Positions 1-11,531 are shown, counted from the stretch's first letter. The stretch: 64,000 nt of DNA from Thermoactinospora rubra (GCF_002093975.1 NZ_KZ084331.1:132143-196142), one strand, 5' to 3'. Made by a program: numbers and translations. The notes: generated from the sequence alone by a model not told the origin.

Positions 1-25
1 GGCGCGGGCGCCTGGTGCCCGTGCC

Positions 26-1513
26 CTAGTGCGTGGGCTTGACCAGCGGGAAGAGGATTGTCTCGCGGATGTTCTTGCCGGTGAACGCCATGATCATCCG
101 GTCGATGCCCGCGCCCATGCCGCCCGTGGGCGGCATGCCGTACTCCAGTGCCTGGAGGAAGTCCTCATCGAGCTGCATGGCCTCCGGGTCGCCCCCGGCG
201 GCCAGCAGCGACTGCTCCACCAGGCGCTGGCGCTGGTCGATGGGGTCGGTCAGCTCCGAGTAGGCGGTGCCGAGCTCGGTGCCGAAGCCGATGAGGTCCC
301 ACTTCTCGGTGATCAGCGGGTTGTCGCGGTGCTTCCTGGCCAGCGGGGAGGTCTCCAGGGGGTAGTCCATGACGAAGGTCGGCTGGATGAGCGTGTGCTC
401 GACCAGCGCCTCGAACAGCTCCTGGACCAGCTTGCCCTGCCCCCACTTGGGGTCCCACGGGACCTCGCGCTTGTCGGCGAACTTGCGCACCTGCTCCAGC
501 GGCGTCTCGGGGGTGACCTCCTCGCCCAGGGCCTCAGAGACCGCCCCGTAGAGGGTGATCCGGGGCCACACGGGCAGGCCGAGGTCGACCTCGACGCCGT
601 CGTGGACGACCACGGTGGTGCCCAGCGCGGCGACCACGGCCTTCTGGTACATGCGCTGGGTCAGGTCGGCCATGTCGTTGTAGTCGAGGTAGGTCCCGTA
701 GGCCTCGACCATGGTGAACTCGGGGTTGTGGGTGGAGTCCGCGCCCTCGTTGCGGAAGTTGCGGTTGACCTCGAAGACCTTCTCGATGCCGCCCACGACC
801 AGCCGCTTGAGGTAGAGCTCGATCGCGATGCGGAGGTAGAGCTCCATGTCGTAGGCGTTGATGTGGGTCTTGAAGGGCCGCGCCGCCGCCCCGCCGTGGA
901 TGGGCTGCAGCATCGGGGTCTCGACCTCGAGGTAGCCCTCCTCGTGCCAGAAGTCCCGCACGGCGCGGACCGTGGCGCTGCGCACGCGGGCCATCTTGCG
1001 CGCCTCGTCGTTGACGATGAGGTCGACGTAGCGCTGGCGGACCCGCGCCTCCGGGTCGGTCAGGCCGATGTGCTTCTCCGGCAGCGGGCGCAGGCACTTG
1101 GCCGTCATCACCCAGCGGTCGGCCAGGACCGACAGCTCGCCGCGGCGTGAGGTGATGACCTCGCCCTCGACGCCGATGTGGTCGCCGAGGTCGACGTCGC
1201 GCTTCCAGGCCGCCAGGGCCTCCTCGCCGACCTTGTCGAGCGAGATCATGACCTGCAGGTCGCCGGTGCCGTCGCGCAGGGTGGCGAAGCACAGCTTGCC
1301 GCCGATGCGGTTGAGCATCACGCGGCCCGCCACGCCGACCCTGTCGCCGGTGGCGGTGTCAGGAGCCAGGTCGGTGTATTTCTCCCGGAGCTCGGCGTTG
1401 GTCACCGTACGCGGAAAGTTGACCGGATAGGGGTCGACGCCCTCCGCGCGAAGGCGGTCGAGCTTCTCCCGCCGGACGCGCATCTGCTCTGGAAGTTCCA
1501 CCTGCTCGCTCAC
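26..1513 (-). CDS. lysS: Lysine--tRNA ligase, class II
   Basis: Charges tRNA-Lys with lysine in the cytoplasm. The 495-residue product has an N-terminal OB-fold anticodon-binding region (about residues 55-160), class II motif 1 (FWHEEGYLEVETPML), motif 2 (FEVNRNFRNEGAD) and motif 3 (GMGAGIDRMIMAFTG) near the C-terminus, and matches the usual family length. The frame stays open upstream to 2149, but that extension is antisense to the secreted-protein gene. I place the start at the GTG at 1513: it gives the normal length, and a TACTCT box lies 8 nt upstream (1522-1527), suggesting a leaderless or near-leaderless transcript. An ATG at 1483 is the alternative. Very sure of the function, fairly sure of the start. 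Confidence 0.97.
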   Translation of the reverse strand: MSEQVELPEQMRVRREKLDRLRAEGVDPYPVNFPRTVTNAELREKYTDLAPDTATGDRVGVAGRVMLNRIGGKLCFATLRDGTGDLQVMISLDKVGEEALAAWKRDVDLGDHIGVEGEVITSRRGELSVLADRWVMTAKCLRPLPEKHIGLTDPEARVRQRYVDLIVNDEARKMARVRSATVRAVRDFWHEEGYLEVETPMLQPIHGGAAARPFKTHINAYDMELYLRIAIELYLKRLVVGGIEKVFEVNRNFRNEGADSTHNPEFTMVEAYGTYLDYNDMADLTQRMYQKAVVAALGTTVVVHDGVEVDLGLPVWPRITLYGAVSEALGEEVTPETPLEQVRKFADKREVPWDPKWGQGKLVQELFEALVEHTLIQPTFVMDYPLETSPLARKHRDNPLITEKWDLIGFGTELGTAYSELTDPIDQRQRLVEQSLLAAGGDPEAMQLDEDFLQALEYGMPPTGGMGAGIDRMIMAFTGKNIRETILFPLVKPTH

Positions 1514-1521
1514 AAGACCCA

Positions 1522-1527
1522 AGAGTA
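1522..1527 (-). promoter_or_regulatory. Candidate -10 box of lysS
   Basis: Read on the minus strand the sequence is TACTCT, 8 nt before the GTG start at 1513. The spacing fits a leaderless transcript, common in actinomycetes. No convincing -35 hexamer is visible. Inference from spacing only. Confidence 0.35.
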
Positions 1528-1645
1528 GGGGATTTGGCGGACTGCAAGCGCTCGTAGGCGGCCTGCAGGGTCGGTGAAAGCGGCTGCGGCTACCAATGAG
1601 CCATGGAGTTCGGGGCCGCCGGACCCAGGGAATCAGGGAGAGATC

Positions 1646-2152
1646 ATGATCAAGAAGATCGCCGTCGGGCTCGTCGCGGCCGCCGCCGCCTCCACTCTCG
1701 CCGCCTCGCTCCCCGCGGCGGCCAGCGCCGCCACCGCCGCCTCCCCCACCTACGACTACCAGGACTGGTGGGGCCCGTACTTCTCCAAGTACCACCTGGC
1801 CAAGGCCGAGGGCAAGATCAAGGTGAACTGGCACGAGTACGGCGAGGAGAACTCCGTCCACGTCTACGGCAAGCTGTGGGACCTGGACAAGCGCACCTAC
1901 GGCGAGGGCGGCAAGTGCGCGTACGTCAAGTTCCAGGTGACCTACCTCGGTGAGGACGAGTACGACTGGGACCAGGTCTACGCCAAGAAGCACTGCAACT
2001 ACGGCACCTACAAGAAGTTCCACTTCGAGGAGGACGACGTCGCCAAGGTGCGGGTGAAGGTCTGCCAGTTCGACCCGTACAAGCACTACGTCACCAAGTG
2101 CGGCAAGTGGGACTACCTCTACAGCTACGAGCCCCACCACGAGGAGCACTGA
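1646..2152 (+). CDS. Small secreted protein of unknown function
   Basis: A 168-residue protein with a clear Sec signal peptide: MIKKIAVGLVAAAAAS start, a long Ala/Leu core and a likely signal peptidase cut after the AASA/ATA stretch near residues 27-30. The mature part is rich in Tyr, Lys, Asp, Glu and Trp, and has four cysteines (GGKCAY, KHCNY, KVCQF, TKCGK) that could form two disulphides. The ATG at 1646 follows AGGGAGAGATC, a good ribosome binding site; upstream in-frame starts lack one. It sits alone and divergent between lysS and coaX and ends at a strong hairpin. I do not recognise the family; a secreted structural or inhibitor-like protein is a guess. Confidence 0.85.
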   Translation: MIKKIAVGLVAAAAASTLAASLPAAASAATAASPTYDYQDWWGPYFSKYHLAKAEGKIKVNWHEYGEENSVHVYGKLWDLDKRTYGEGGKCAYVKFQVTYLGEDEYDWDQVYAKKHCNYGTYKKFHFEEDDVAKVRVKVCQFDPYKHYVTKCGKWDYLYSYEPHHEEH

Positions 2153-2162
2153 CCCTCCGGCC

Positions 2163-2196
2163 GAAGGCCCTCCCGCGCTGCTCGGGGAGGGCCTTC
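2163..2196. terminator. Bidirectional terminator hairpin
   Basis: GAAGGCCCTCCC (2163-2174) pairs perfectly with GGGAGGGCCTTC (2185-2196) over 12 bp around a 10-nt loop. It lies between the converging 3' ends of the secreted-protein gene and coaX, so it can serve both. There is no long T-tract, which is common for actinomycete terminators. Confidence 0.85.
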
Positions 2197-2203
2197 TCCT
2201 ATG

Positions 2204-2985
2204 TCAGCCCGTGTTGCGGCGGTAGATGAGCCGCAGCCCGATCAGCGTCAGCCACGGCTCGTGGATGTCGATCGACTTGGCCTCGCTGACCACCAGGTGG
2301 GCGTGGCCGCCCGTGGCCACGACGGTCACGTCGTCGGGGTCGTCGGCCAGCTCGGCGGCCATCCGCTCGACGATGCCGTCGACCAGGCCGGCGAAGCCGT
2401 AGATGATGCCGGCCTGCAGCGCCTCGACGGTGTTCTTGGCGACCACCGAGCGGGGGCGGATCAGCTCGACCTTGTGCAGCTGGGCGCCCGCCGCGGCCAG
2501 CGCGTCGATCGAGATCTCGATGCCGGGGGCGGTCACCGCGCCGACGTACTCGCCCTTGGCCGACACCGCGTCGAAGGACGTGGCGGTGCCGAAGTCGACG
2601 ATGATGCACGGCCCGCCGTACTGGTCGATGGCCGCCAGCGCGTTGACGATCCGGTCGCTGCCGACCTCCTTGGGGTTGTCCATCCGGACCGGGACGCCCG
2701 TGCGCACGCCCGGTTCGACGACGACCGCGGTGACGTCGCCGTAGTAGCGGCGGCACATGTCGCGCATCTCGTTGAGGACCGAGGGGACCGTCGAGCAGAT
2801 GGCAATGCCGGATATATCGGCGTTTTTCAGGAGCGGGGACTGGCCGAGCAGCCCCTGGAGCAGGACGGCGATCTCGTCAGCGGTACGGCGGGCGTCGGTC
2901 GCCAGCCGCCAGTGCTCGATCACCTCGTCGCCCTCGAAGAGGCCGAGCACCGTGTGGGTGTTGCTGACGTCGATCGTGAGCAGCA

Positions 2986-2986
<1 letters not shown>
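2204..2986 (-). CDS. coaX: Type III pantothenate kinase
   Basis: Phosphorylates pantothenate, the first step of coenzyme A synthesis. The 260-residue product has the N-terminal phosphate-binding motif DVSNTHTVLGLF, the dimer-core motif GSDRIVNALAA, the catalytic-aspartate motif IVDFGTATSFD (about residue 130), and a late ATGGHAHLV glycine motif. The ATG at 2986 overlaps the nadC stop as TGATG and is preceded by a G-rich stretch, so translation is probably coupled to nadB-nadC. Linking NAD and CoA synthesis genes in one operon, with panC/panD nearby, is typical of actinomycetes. Confidence 0.95.
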
Positions 2987-5532
<2,546 letters not shown>

Positions 5533-5589
5533 GGAGGTCCTTTCGTCACCATGACGATAACGCCCTCCGCGCCGCGCCCCTTCCCGGGG

Positions 5590-6369
5590 TCAGTGGATGA
5601 GCAGGCTGCCCCTGGCCACCCGGGCGGTGATCGTGCTGGGCGCGACGTCCCCCACGGGCACCCTGACGCGCTTCCTGCCGCTCGTGACGTCGGCGTTGAC
5701 GCGGTAGACGCCCTCGTCGGGCAGGTCGAGGGCGATGGAGCCGTCCAGGATCACGGCGGAGACGTTCGACGGCACGCGCACGAAGGCCAGCGTGAGATCT
5801 CCCGCCCGCCCCTGGACGTCCACCTCGGAGCAGCGCAGCCCGGCGGCGAGCACCTGACCCACCTCGGTCCGCACCGTCAGGTCGCCGGAGGCGTCGCTCA
5901 CCGTCACGTTGCCCTGGTTCGCGAACAGCCGCAGGTCGCCCTGGACCCCGGAGACGTCCACGTCGCCGTCGTCGGACACCACCTCCAGGTCGACGTCGGA
6001 GGGGACGCGGATGCGGTAGTCGGCCCTGCACAGCACCCAGCCCGGGCCGGGGGGCTCGGGCGGGCAGCCCAACGTGATCGTGAGGGCGCCGTCGCGCCAG
6101 GACTCCTTCGCGGTGGGGCGGAAGCGATCCCAGCTCACGGCCCGCTCGACCGTCACCTCCCCGTCTCGGCCGGCCATCACCTCGATCTCACCGTGGCCCT
6201 CCCTGGCGTCCACGATCAGCTTCCGCGCGGTCAGCGAGTAGCGCTGGCGGTTGTACTCCTGCTTCTCCGGCGGGCTTTCCAGCACCGTCCAGCCGATGAA
6301 GCAGCCGATCCCGATCGTCAGCACCGTGGCCACGGCGCCCCAGGCGCGCCAGGTCGAGCGGGAGCTCAC
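5590..6369 (-). CDS. Membrane-anchored DUF4097-like beta-repeat protein
   Basis: A 259-residue protein with one N-terminal membrane segment (about residues 9-30, AVATVLTIGIGCFIGWTVL) followed by short repeating beta-strand units (for example DVDLEVVSDDGDVDVSG and GNVTVSDASGDLTVRTEVG), the pattern of the DUF4097/DUF4098 putative adhesin family. The GTG start at 6369 overlaps the stop of the response regulator gene as GTGA, so it is the third gene of a sensor kinase - response regulator operon. It is probably exposed outside the membrane and may be a target or an accessory of the two-component system; its actual role is unknown. Confidence 0.8.
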   Translation of the reverse strand: MSSRSTWRAWGAVATVLTIGIGCFIGWTVLESPPEKQEYNRQRYSLTARKLIVDAREGHGEIEVMAGRDGEVTVERAVSWDRFRPTAKESWRDGALTITLGCPPEPPGPGWVLCRADYRIRVPSDVDLEVVSDDGDVDVSGVQGDLRLFANQGNVTVSDASGDLTVRTEVGQVLAAGLRCSEVDVQGRAGDLTLAFVRVPSNVSAVILDGSIALDLPDEGVYRVNADVTSGRKRVRVPVGDVAPSTITARVARGSLLIH

Positions 6370-7013
6370 CGGCCGGACTCCAGGAAGCGCAGGACCGCCA
6401 GGACCCGGCGGTGGTCCTGGCTGTCGGAGCTCAGGTCGAGCTTGGTGAAGATGTTGTTGATGTGCTTGGCGACCGCGCTCTCGGTGATGACCAGGGCGGC
6501 CGCGATGCCGGCGTTGGCGCGGCCCTCGGCCATCAGCCGCAGCACCTCCAGCTCGCGCGGGGTGAGCCGGTCGAGCGGCCCGGAGTTGCCCCGCACCAGC
6601 AGCTGGGCGACCACCTCCGGGTCGAGCGCGGTGCCGCCGGCCGCCACGCGGTTGACGGCCTCCAGGAACTCGGTCACGTCGGCCACCCGGTCCTTCAGCA
6701 GGTAGCCGACGCTGCTGGTCGCGGTGGCCAGCAGCTGGGTGGCATAGCGTTCCTCGACGTACTGCGAGAGCACCAGCACCGCCAGGCCGGGCCGCTGGCG
6801 CCGCAGCACGAGCGCGGCGCGCAGCCCCTCGTCGGTGTGCGTGGGCGGCATGCGCACGTCGGTGATGACCAGGTCGGGCTCGTGCTCCTCCACCGCGCGC
6901 AGCAACGCCTCGGCGTCCGTCACCGCCGCGACGACCTCGATGCCGGCCGAGGCCAGCAGCTTGACCAGGCCCTCGCGCAGCAGGACGGAGTCTTCTGCGA
7001 GGACTACGCGCAT
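6366..7013 (-). CDS. NarL/LuxR-family response regulator
   Basis: A 215-residue DNA-binding response regulator. The receiver domain (about residues 1-120) has the acidic pocket VVLAEDS, the phosphoacceptor Asp in DLVITDVRMPP, and a conserved Lys in YLLKDR. The C-terminal LuxR helix-turn-helix is LTPRELEVLRLMAEG followed by ITESAVAKHINNIFTKL. It overlaps the end of the kinase gene by 10 bp and the start of the DUF4097-like gene by 4 bp, so all three are probably translated together. Its target genes are not known; the operon promoter upstream of the kinase is an obvious candidate. Confidence 0.95.
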   Translation of the reverse strand: MRVVLAEDSVLLREGLVKLLASAGIEVVAAVTDAEALLRAVEEHEPDLVITDVRMPPTHTDEGLRAALVLRRQRPGLAVLVLSQYVEERYATQLLATATSSVGYLLKDRVADVTEFLEAVNRVAAGGTALDPEVVAQLLVRGNSGPLDRLTPRELEVLRLMAEGRANAGIAAALVITESAVAKHINNIFTKLDLSSDSQDHRRVLAVLRFLESGR

Positions 7014-8191
7014 GGCAGCTCCACGGTGATGGTTGTCGGTCCCCCAGGGGGGCTGTCGATGTCGAGGGTCCCGTCGACGGAGCCCACCCGCTGGGCCAGG
7101 CCGCGCAGCCCGCTGCCCGCGCCCGGCTTCGCGCCGCCCCTGCCGTCGTCGGTGATCCGCAGGCGCAGCCGGTCGCCCTCGCGGACCACCTCGATCTCGG
7201 CACGGGCGGCCCGCGCGTGCTTGGTGATGTTGGTCAGCGCCTCCGACACCACGAAGAAGGCGACGGCCTCGATCGCGGGGGCCGGGCGGTCCTTGACGCG
7301 GACGCTCAGCCGTACCGGGAGGGGGACCCGGGCCGCCAGGCCCGACAGCGCCGCGTCCAGGCCCTGCTCGGTGAGGATCGCCGGGTGCAGGCCGCGCACC
7401 AGGTCGCGCAGCTCCTTGACCGCCTGCTTGGCCTCCTCGTGCGCCTCGGCGATGGCCTGTCTGACGGGCTCGGGCGCGTCGGTGAACTGGGCGCGGGCCA
7501 TGCCGAGGTTCATGGCCAGGGAGACCAGGCGCTGCTGGGCGCCGTCGTGCAGGTCGCGCTCGATGCGCCTGCGCTCGGCGTCGGCGGCGGCGACGACCTC
7601 GGCCCGGCTGGCCGCCAGGTTCTCCACCTTGTGGGAGAGCTCCTCGCTGCGCGTGGGACCCATCAGCACGCGCGCCGCCGCCAGGTCCAGCCGCGTCGTC
7701 AGGTGCGCGATCCAGGGCGCGGCCACCAGGAGGAGGATCCCGAAGAGGGTCAGGACCGCCAGGACGCGGTCCGGCTGGGGGCTCCACAGCGCGCAGGTGG
7801 CCATGACGAGCCCGCCCGACCAGGCGCCCGCCACGAGCGCGAAGCCGAGGACGCCGACCACGGGGGCCACCAGCAGGTGGTAGCAGAGCAGGCGCCAGGT
7901 GTCGGCCCGCCGCCACGCGAACACCCCGGTCGGCGCGGCGGGCGGGGGCAGCTCCGCGCCGAGGAAGGCGTCGAACCGGGAACGCTGCCATCCGGCGTAG
8001 ACGTGCGCCCGGCGCATCAGCCTGCGCAGGAGGGCGCGCGCGGGCAGGAACGTCCAGCTCAGCAGCAGGGCCAGCGCCAGATGCACGAACACGGCGACGG
8101 CCGGCAGCAGCGACGTGGGCAGGCCGACCACCGCGTGCGCGGTCTCCAGCCAGGTACGCGCCGACCAGGGCGGACGCCATCGGTTCGCCAT
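7004..8191 (-). CDS. NarL-type sensor histidine kinase
   Basis: A 395-residue membrane kinase. The N-terminal half has four hydrophobic segments (about residues 20-50, 110-130 and 140-165, the first being a pair) with no recognisable extracellular sensor domain. The HisKA_3 dimerisation helix holds the phosphoacceptor His in ERRRIERDLHDGAQQRLV, and the ATPase domain has EALTNITKHA and the GAGSGLRGLAQRV box. The start ATG at 8191 is chosen over longer open sequence because a TAATAC -10-like box sits 14 nt upstream and the extension has no membrane or coding character. It partners with the response regulator just downstream. Confidence 0.93.
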   Translation of the reverse strand: MANRWRPPWSARTWLETAHAVVGLPTSLLPAVAVFVHLALALLLSWTFLPARALLRRLMRRAHVYAGWQRSRFDAFLGAELPPPAAPTGVFAWRRADTWRLLCYHLLVAPVVGVLGFALVAGAWSGGLVMATCALWSPQPDRVLAVLTLFGILLLVAAPWIAHLTTRLDLAAARVLMGPTRSEELSHKVENLAASRAEVVAAADAERRRIERDLHDGAQQRLVSLAMNLGMARAQFTDAPEPVRQAIAEAHEEAKQAVKELRDLVRGLHPAILTEQGLDAALSGLAARVPLPVRLSVRVKDRPAPAIEAVAFFVVSEALTNITKHARAARAEIEVVREGDRLRLRITDDGRGGAKPGAGSGLRGLAQRVGSVDGTLDIDSPPGGPTTITVELPCA

Positions 8192-8205
8192 CACAAGGCC
8201 CCACC

Positions 8206-8237
8206 GTATTACCTGCTCATGACCTGTTCGATACAGG
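8206..8237 (-). promoter_or_regulatory. Promoter and inverted repeat of the kinase operon
   Basis: The minus strand carries TAATAC (8211-8206), a good -10 box. Upstream of it, at 8223-8237, lies the inverted repeat CCTGT-TCGAT-ACAGG, placed near the -35 position. This could be the binding site of the operon's own response regulator. Positional inference only. Confidence 0.4.
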
Positions 8238-8329
8238 CTGATCCCGTGTCGGAGGTGGAGCAGGCTGCACCCCGGGACGGGCACGCGCGGGAGTGACCGC
8301 GAACCCTCGCGCCCGGAAGGCTCGAGCCC

Positions 8330-8974
8330 ATGACGATCGCCTCCCCGCTCTCCCTCGCCCGCCTGGCCTGCCTTGGGCTCGTCCTCACGGCCGCGCCGAC
8401 CATGCTCGGCCACGTGGACGCCGACAGCCGGCTGACCGCCTTCGGCCACACGATCAGCGACTACGCCGTCGCGGACCTCCATGGGCCGGTGACCGCGGGC
8501 ATGTACCTGGCCGCGGTCGCGTCGCTGGCCCTGCTGGCCGGGTTGCGCCGCATGCGCGCGCCGGTCACGCGAGCGGCCGCCTGGCTGCTGGCCTCCTGGA
8601 GCGGGTTCCTCCTGGTGGCGGCGATCGTGCCGACCGACCCGCTGGGCGTGGAGCTGACCGCCACGGGTTACGTCCACCGGTACGCCTCGGCCGCCGCTTT
8701 CGTGTCGTTGCTGGCGGCATGCCGGCTCATGAGCCGCTCGCTGAGGGCCGACGCGCGGTGGCGGGACCTGAGCGCGCCCGTCCAGGGGCTGACGCTGGCC
8801 GCCGCGGTGAGCGGCCTCGCCATGGTGGCGACCGCCTACTTCGGCGACCGCGTGCTCATCGGGCTGGCCGAGCGGGCCATGGCCGCCTTCGCCGTCGCCT
8901 CGCTGGTCCTGCTGGCGCTGCGAGCGCTCAAGCTCGCCGCACGGCCCGCTCCGCGCTTCGCCCTGGCCGTCTAA
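8330..8974 (+). CDS. DUF998 family membrane protein
   Basis: A 214-residue protein with about six hydrophobic helices. The HTISDYAV segment near residue 45 and the AAIVPTDP segment between helices are typical of the DUF998 family, whose function is unknown. It starts at an ATG after CCGGAAGGCTCGAGCCC. It is transcribed away from the kinase operon and converges on panD, with only 29 bp between the two stop codons; those bases are a duplicated sequence (see repeat entry). Confidence 0.85.
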   Translation: MTIASPLSLARLACLGLVLTAAPTMLGHVDADSRLTAFGHTISDYAVADLHGPVTAGMYLAAVASLALLAGLRRMRAPVTRAAAWLLASWSGFLLVAAIVPTDPLGVELTATGYVHRYASAAAFVSLLAACRLMSRSLRADARWRDLSAPVQGLTLAAAVSGLAMVATAYFGDRVLIGLAERAMAAFAVASLVLLALRALKLAARPAPRFALAV

Positions 8975-9018
8975 TGCACTGTGTCTAATGCACCGTGTCG
9001 TGTCTAATGCACCGTGTC
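8969..9018. repeat. 19-bp tandem duplication at converging stop codons
   Basis: GTGTCTAATGCACCGTGTC occurs twice back to back at 8981-8999 and 9000-9018, with a degenerate partial copy (GTCTAATGCACT) at 8969-8980. The 9000-9018 copy encodes the last codons and stop of panD on the minus strand; the partial copy holds the TAA stop of the DUF998 gene. The 3' end of panD therefore appears to have been duplicated in tandem. Confidence 0.9.
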
Positions 9019-9411
9019 GCCGCGCAGGGTGCCCTCCACGGGCGCGGCCGGGTCCGCGCCGAGCTCCACGATGCGGTTGTCGCGGTCCACGTGGACGATC
9101 CGCGGCTTGAACTCGCGGGCCTCGGCGTCGTCGAGCATGCCGTACGTGATGATGATCACGAGGTCGCCCGGCGAGACGAGCCTGGCCGCCGCGCCGTTGG
9201 CGCCGATGACGCCGGAGCCGCGCGGCCCCGCGATGGCGTAGGTGACCAGGCGGTTGCCGTTGTCGATGTCGACCACGTGGACCTGCTCGCCGGGCAGGAT
9301 GCCGGCGGCGTCCATGAGGTCCTCGTCGATGGTCAGCGATCCCACGTAGTGCAGGTCGGCCTGGGTCACGGTGGCCCGGTGGATCTTGCCCGTGAGCATG
9401 GTCCTGAGCAT
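9004..9411 (-). CDS. panD: Aspartate 1-decarboxylase
   Basis: Makes beta-alanine for pantothenate synthesis. The 135-residue proenzyme has the self-cleavage site HYVGSLTID, cut between Gly24 and Ser25 to give the pyruvoyl cofactor, plus the conserved N-terminal [20 protein letters not shown]-type start and the [10 protein letters not shown] strand. The ATG at 9411 is preceded by AAGGTGAA. A longer in-frame start upstream is not needed. It lies 51 bp downstream of panC and is presumably co-transcribed with it. Confidence 0.97.
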   Translation of the reverse strand: MLRTMLTGKIHRATVTQADLHYVGSLTIDEDLMDAAGILPGEQVHVVDIDNGNRLVTYAIAGPRGSGVIGANGAAARLVSPGDLVIIITYGMLDDAEAREFKPRIVHVDRDNRIVELGADPAAPVEGTLRGDTVH

Positions 9412-9462
9412 GTGCGGTTCACCTTTCGCCGGTCGCGCCGCCCCCTCGGGCGTGCACGCCAT

Positions 9463-10284
9463 CTACAGCTCCAGAAGAACGTTATCGATGAGCCGGGTGG
9501 TTCCCACACGGGCCGCCACCGCGAGGACGGCGGGGCCGTAGTAGGAGTCATCGACCTCGGCGAACGTCGCCGGGTCGACGAGCACACAGTAGTCGACCTG
9601 GAGCGGGGCCCGCTCCAGCACGGCACGCGCGGCGGCGAGCACCGCCGACGGCGCGCGCTCGGCCTCCCCCGCCCGCAGCGCGCGGGACAGCGCCAGCGCG
9701 ATCTCCCGCTCCTGCGGTGACAGGTAGCGGTTGCGGCTGGACAGGGCGAGCCCGTCGGGCTCGCGGACCGTGGGAGCCCCGACGATCTCCACCGGGACGT
9801 CGAGGTCGGCGACCATGCGCCGGATGAGCGCGAGCTGCTGGGCGTCCTTCTGGCCGAACACCGCCACGTCCGGCTGGACCAGGTTGAAGAGCTTGAGCAC
9901 CACGGTCAGCACGCCGTCGAAGTGGCCGGGGCGGAAGGCGCCCTCGACGATCGTGCCCATGTGGCCGGCCGAGACGCTCACCTGCCGGTCCGGCGGGTAC
10001 ATCTCCTCGGCCGAGGGGGCGAAGACGACTCCGACGCCCTCGGCCGCGCAGACCTCGAGGTCCGCGTCGAACGTCCGGGGATAGCGGGAGAAGTCCTCGT
10101 TCGGCCCGAACTGCAGGGGGTTGACGAAGATGCTCACCACGACCTGGTCGGCGTGCTCCTTGGCCAGGCGTATCAGCGAGCGGTGCCCCTCGTGCAGCGC
10201 GCCCATCGTGGGCACCAGCGCGACCCGCCCCTCGCCCCGCGCCTTGCGCAGCTCCTCGCGTGTGCGGGCGACGATCACGTCCAT
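9463..10284 (-). CDS. panC: Pantothenate synthetase
   Basis: Joins pantoate and beta-alanine using ATP. The 273-residue product has the HIGH-type nucleotide motif [14 protein letters not shown], the [15 protein letters not shown] segment, the [10 protein letters not shown] motif and the late [10 protein letters not shown] motif in place of KMSKS. Its start overlaps the end of the upstream Rossmann/DUF2520 gene by 10 bp. With panD it supplies pantothenate for CoaX. Confidence 0.97.
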   Translation of the reverse strand: MDVIVARTREELRKARGEGRVALVPTMGALHEGHRSLIRLAKEHADQVVVSIFVNPLQFGPNEDFSRYPRTFDADLEVCAAEGVGVVFAPSAEEMYPPDRQVSVSAGHMGTIVEGAFRPGHFDGVLTVVLKLFNLVQPDVAVFGQKDAQQLALIRRMVADLDVPVEIVGAPTVREPDGLALSSRNRYLSPQEREIALALSRALRAGEAERAPSAVLAAARAVLERAPLQVDYCVLVDPATFAEVDDSYYGPAVLAVAARVGTTRLIDNVLLEL

Positions 10285-11165
10285 ATGTTCCCTCCGAGCG
10301 CGTCCAGGAGGCGCTCGGCGGCTTCGGGCTTGAGCAGCCCGGCGGCGAGCGCCCGGTCCGCGGTGAGCCTAGCGAGCGCCACGTAGGCGTCGGCGGCCTC
10401 GGGCGCCGCCACGATGAGCGCGTCGATGTGCTTGCGCACCGTGCCCGCGTCGCCGCGCACGACCGGGCCGGTCAGCGCGGAGATGCCCATCCGCAGGACG
10501 TTGTCGAGCGCCGCGCCCAGCAGCGGCCCCAGCATGCGGCCCGGGTGCTCCACGCCGATCTTCGCCAGCAGCTCGGAGGACTCCGCGATCAGCGTGACCA
10601 TGTGGTTGGCGGCCCCGGCCAGGGCGGCGTGGTAGAGGGCGCGGTCGCTCTCGTCGATCCACACCGGATCGCCGCCCATCTCGATGACCAGCGCCTCGGC
10701 GATGGGCCTGACCGGCTCGGGGGACGTCACGCCGAAGGAGCAGCCGGTGATCCTCGTCAGGTCGTCGTCCCGGCCGGTGAAGGTCATCACCGGGTGCAGG
10801 GCCAGGGGGACGGCGCCCACGCGGGTCGCGGGTTCGAGTACGGCCAGGCCGTACGCGCCGCTGGTGTGGGCCAGGAGCTTGCCGTGCAGGTCGGCGCCGG
10901 TGGCCGCGAGGCCGGCGACCAGGTCGGGCAGCGCGTCGTCGGGCACGGTCAGCAGGACCAGGTCGGCGCTGCGGACCACCTCATCGGGCGGCACCGGCGT
11001 GACGCCCAGCCGTTCGGCCGCCCAGTGCCGGGACCGGTCGGACACGCCGCTGGCGGCCACCACCCGGTGTCCCGCCGTGGCCAGCGCCGCGCCCAGCGCG
11101 GAGCCGACCTTCCCCGCGCCCAGCACGCCGACGGCCAGCCTCCCCGGCCTGTCCCCTGCGTCCAT
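10275..11165 (-). CDS. Rossmann-fold DUF2520 domain protein
   Basis: A 296-residue protein with an NAD(P)-binding Rossmann motif at the N-terminus ([18 protein letters not shown]) and a C-terminal helical DUF2520 domain that resembles 6-phosphogluconate dehydrogenase-like reductases ([25 protein letters not shown]). In actinomycetes this family sits directly upstream of panC, and the 10-bp overlap with panC here suggests a linked role; a ketopantoate-reductase-like activity is a reasonable but unproven guess. The start is the ATG at 11165. Confidence 0.88.
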   Translation of the reverse strand: MDAGDRPGRLAVGVLGAGKVGSALGAALATAGHRVVAASGVSDRSRHWAAERLGVTPVPPDEVVRSADLVLLTVPDDALPDLVAGLAATGADLHGKLLAHTSGAYGLAVLEPATRVGAVPLALHPVMTFTGRDDDLTRITGCSFGVTSPEPVRPIAEALVIEMGGDPVWIDESDRALYHAALAGAANHMVTLIAESSELLAKIGVEHPGRMLGPLLGAALDNVLRMGISALTGPVVRGDAGTVRKHIDALIVAAPEAADAYVALARLTADRALAAGLLKPEAAERLLDALGGNIWT

Positions 11166-11300
11166 GCCGACCAGGGTAACGGTCGCGCACGCCGTGACCT
11201 ACGGCGCCCAGCCACCACACGAGTGACCTACGGCGCCCAGCCACCACGCGAGGGGCGCGGCCCGGCCTGGCCGCGAGGGGCGCGACCCGCTCTGGACTGA

Positions 11301-11344
11301 GGAGCGGTGAGGGCGCCTCAGCGCCCTCACCGCGACGAGGGAAG
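11301..11344. repeat. 44-bp palindromic direct repeat, copy 1
   Basis: This copy runs from GGAGCGGTGAGGGCGC to CGCGACGAGGGAAG. Its core is a perfect hairpin: GGTGAGGGCGC, loop CTCA, GCGCCCTCACC. An identical 44-bp copy starts exactly 100 bp downstream at 11401. Confidence 0.95.
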
Positions 11345-11400
11345 AGCGGGTCCATGGGCGCCCCGAGCCGTCGCGCCTTGGCGCGACCATTCGACACAGC

Positions 11401-11444
11401 GGAGCGGTGAGGGCGCCTCAGCGCCCTCACCGCGACGAGGGAAG
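11401..11444. repeat. 44-bp palindromic direct repeat, copy 2
   Basis: Identical to the copy at 11301-11344, with the same 11-bp stem and CTCA loop. The 56 bp between the copies contains another small palindromic unit (CGCGCCTTGGCGCG). Confidence 0.95.
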
Positions 11445-11531
11445 GCCGGGCCTTTCTGGCGCCCCTCGCACGGAGCGCCGAAGGCGCGACCAATAAACAC
11501 AGCACACCTTTGCCGCGCGTTGAGGTAGTGC

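Noticed and set aside
26-2149. A 707-residue form of lysyl-tRNA synthetase
   Set aside because: The added 212 residues are antisense to the secreted-protein gene and have no resemblance to LysRS extensions.
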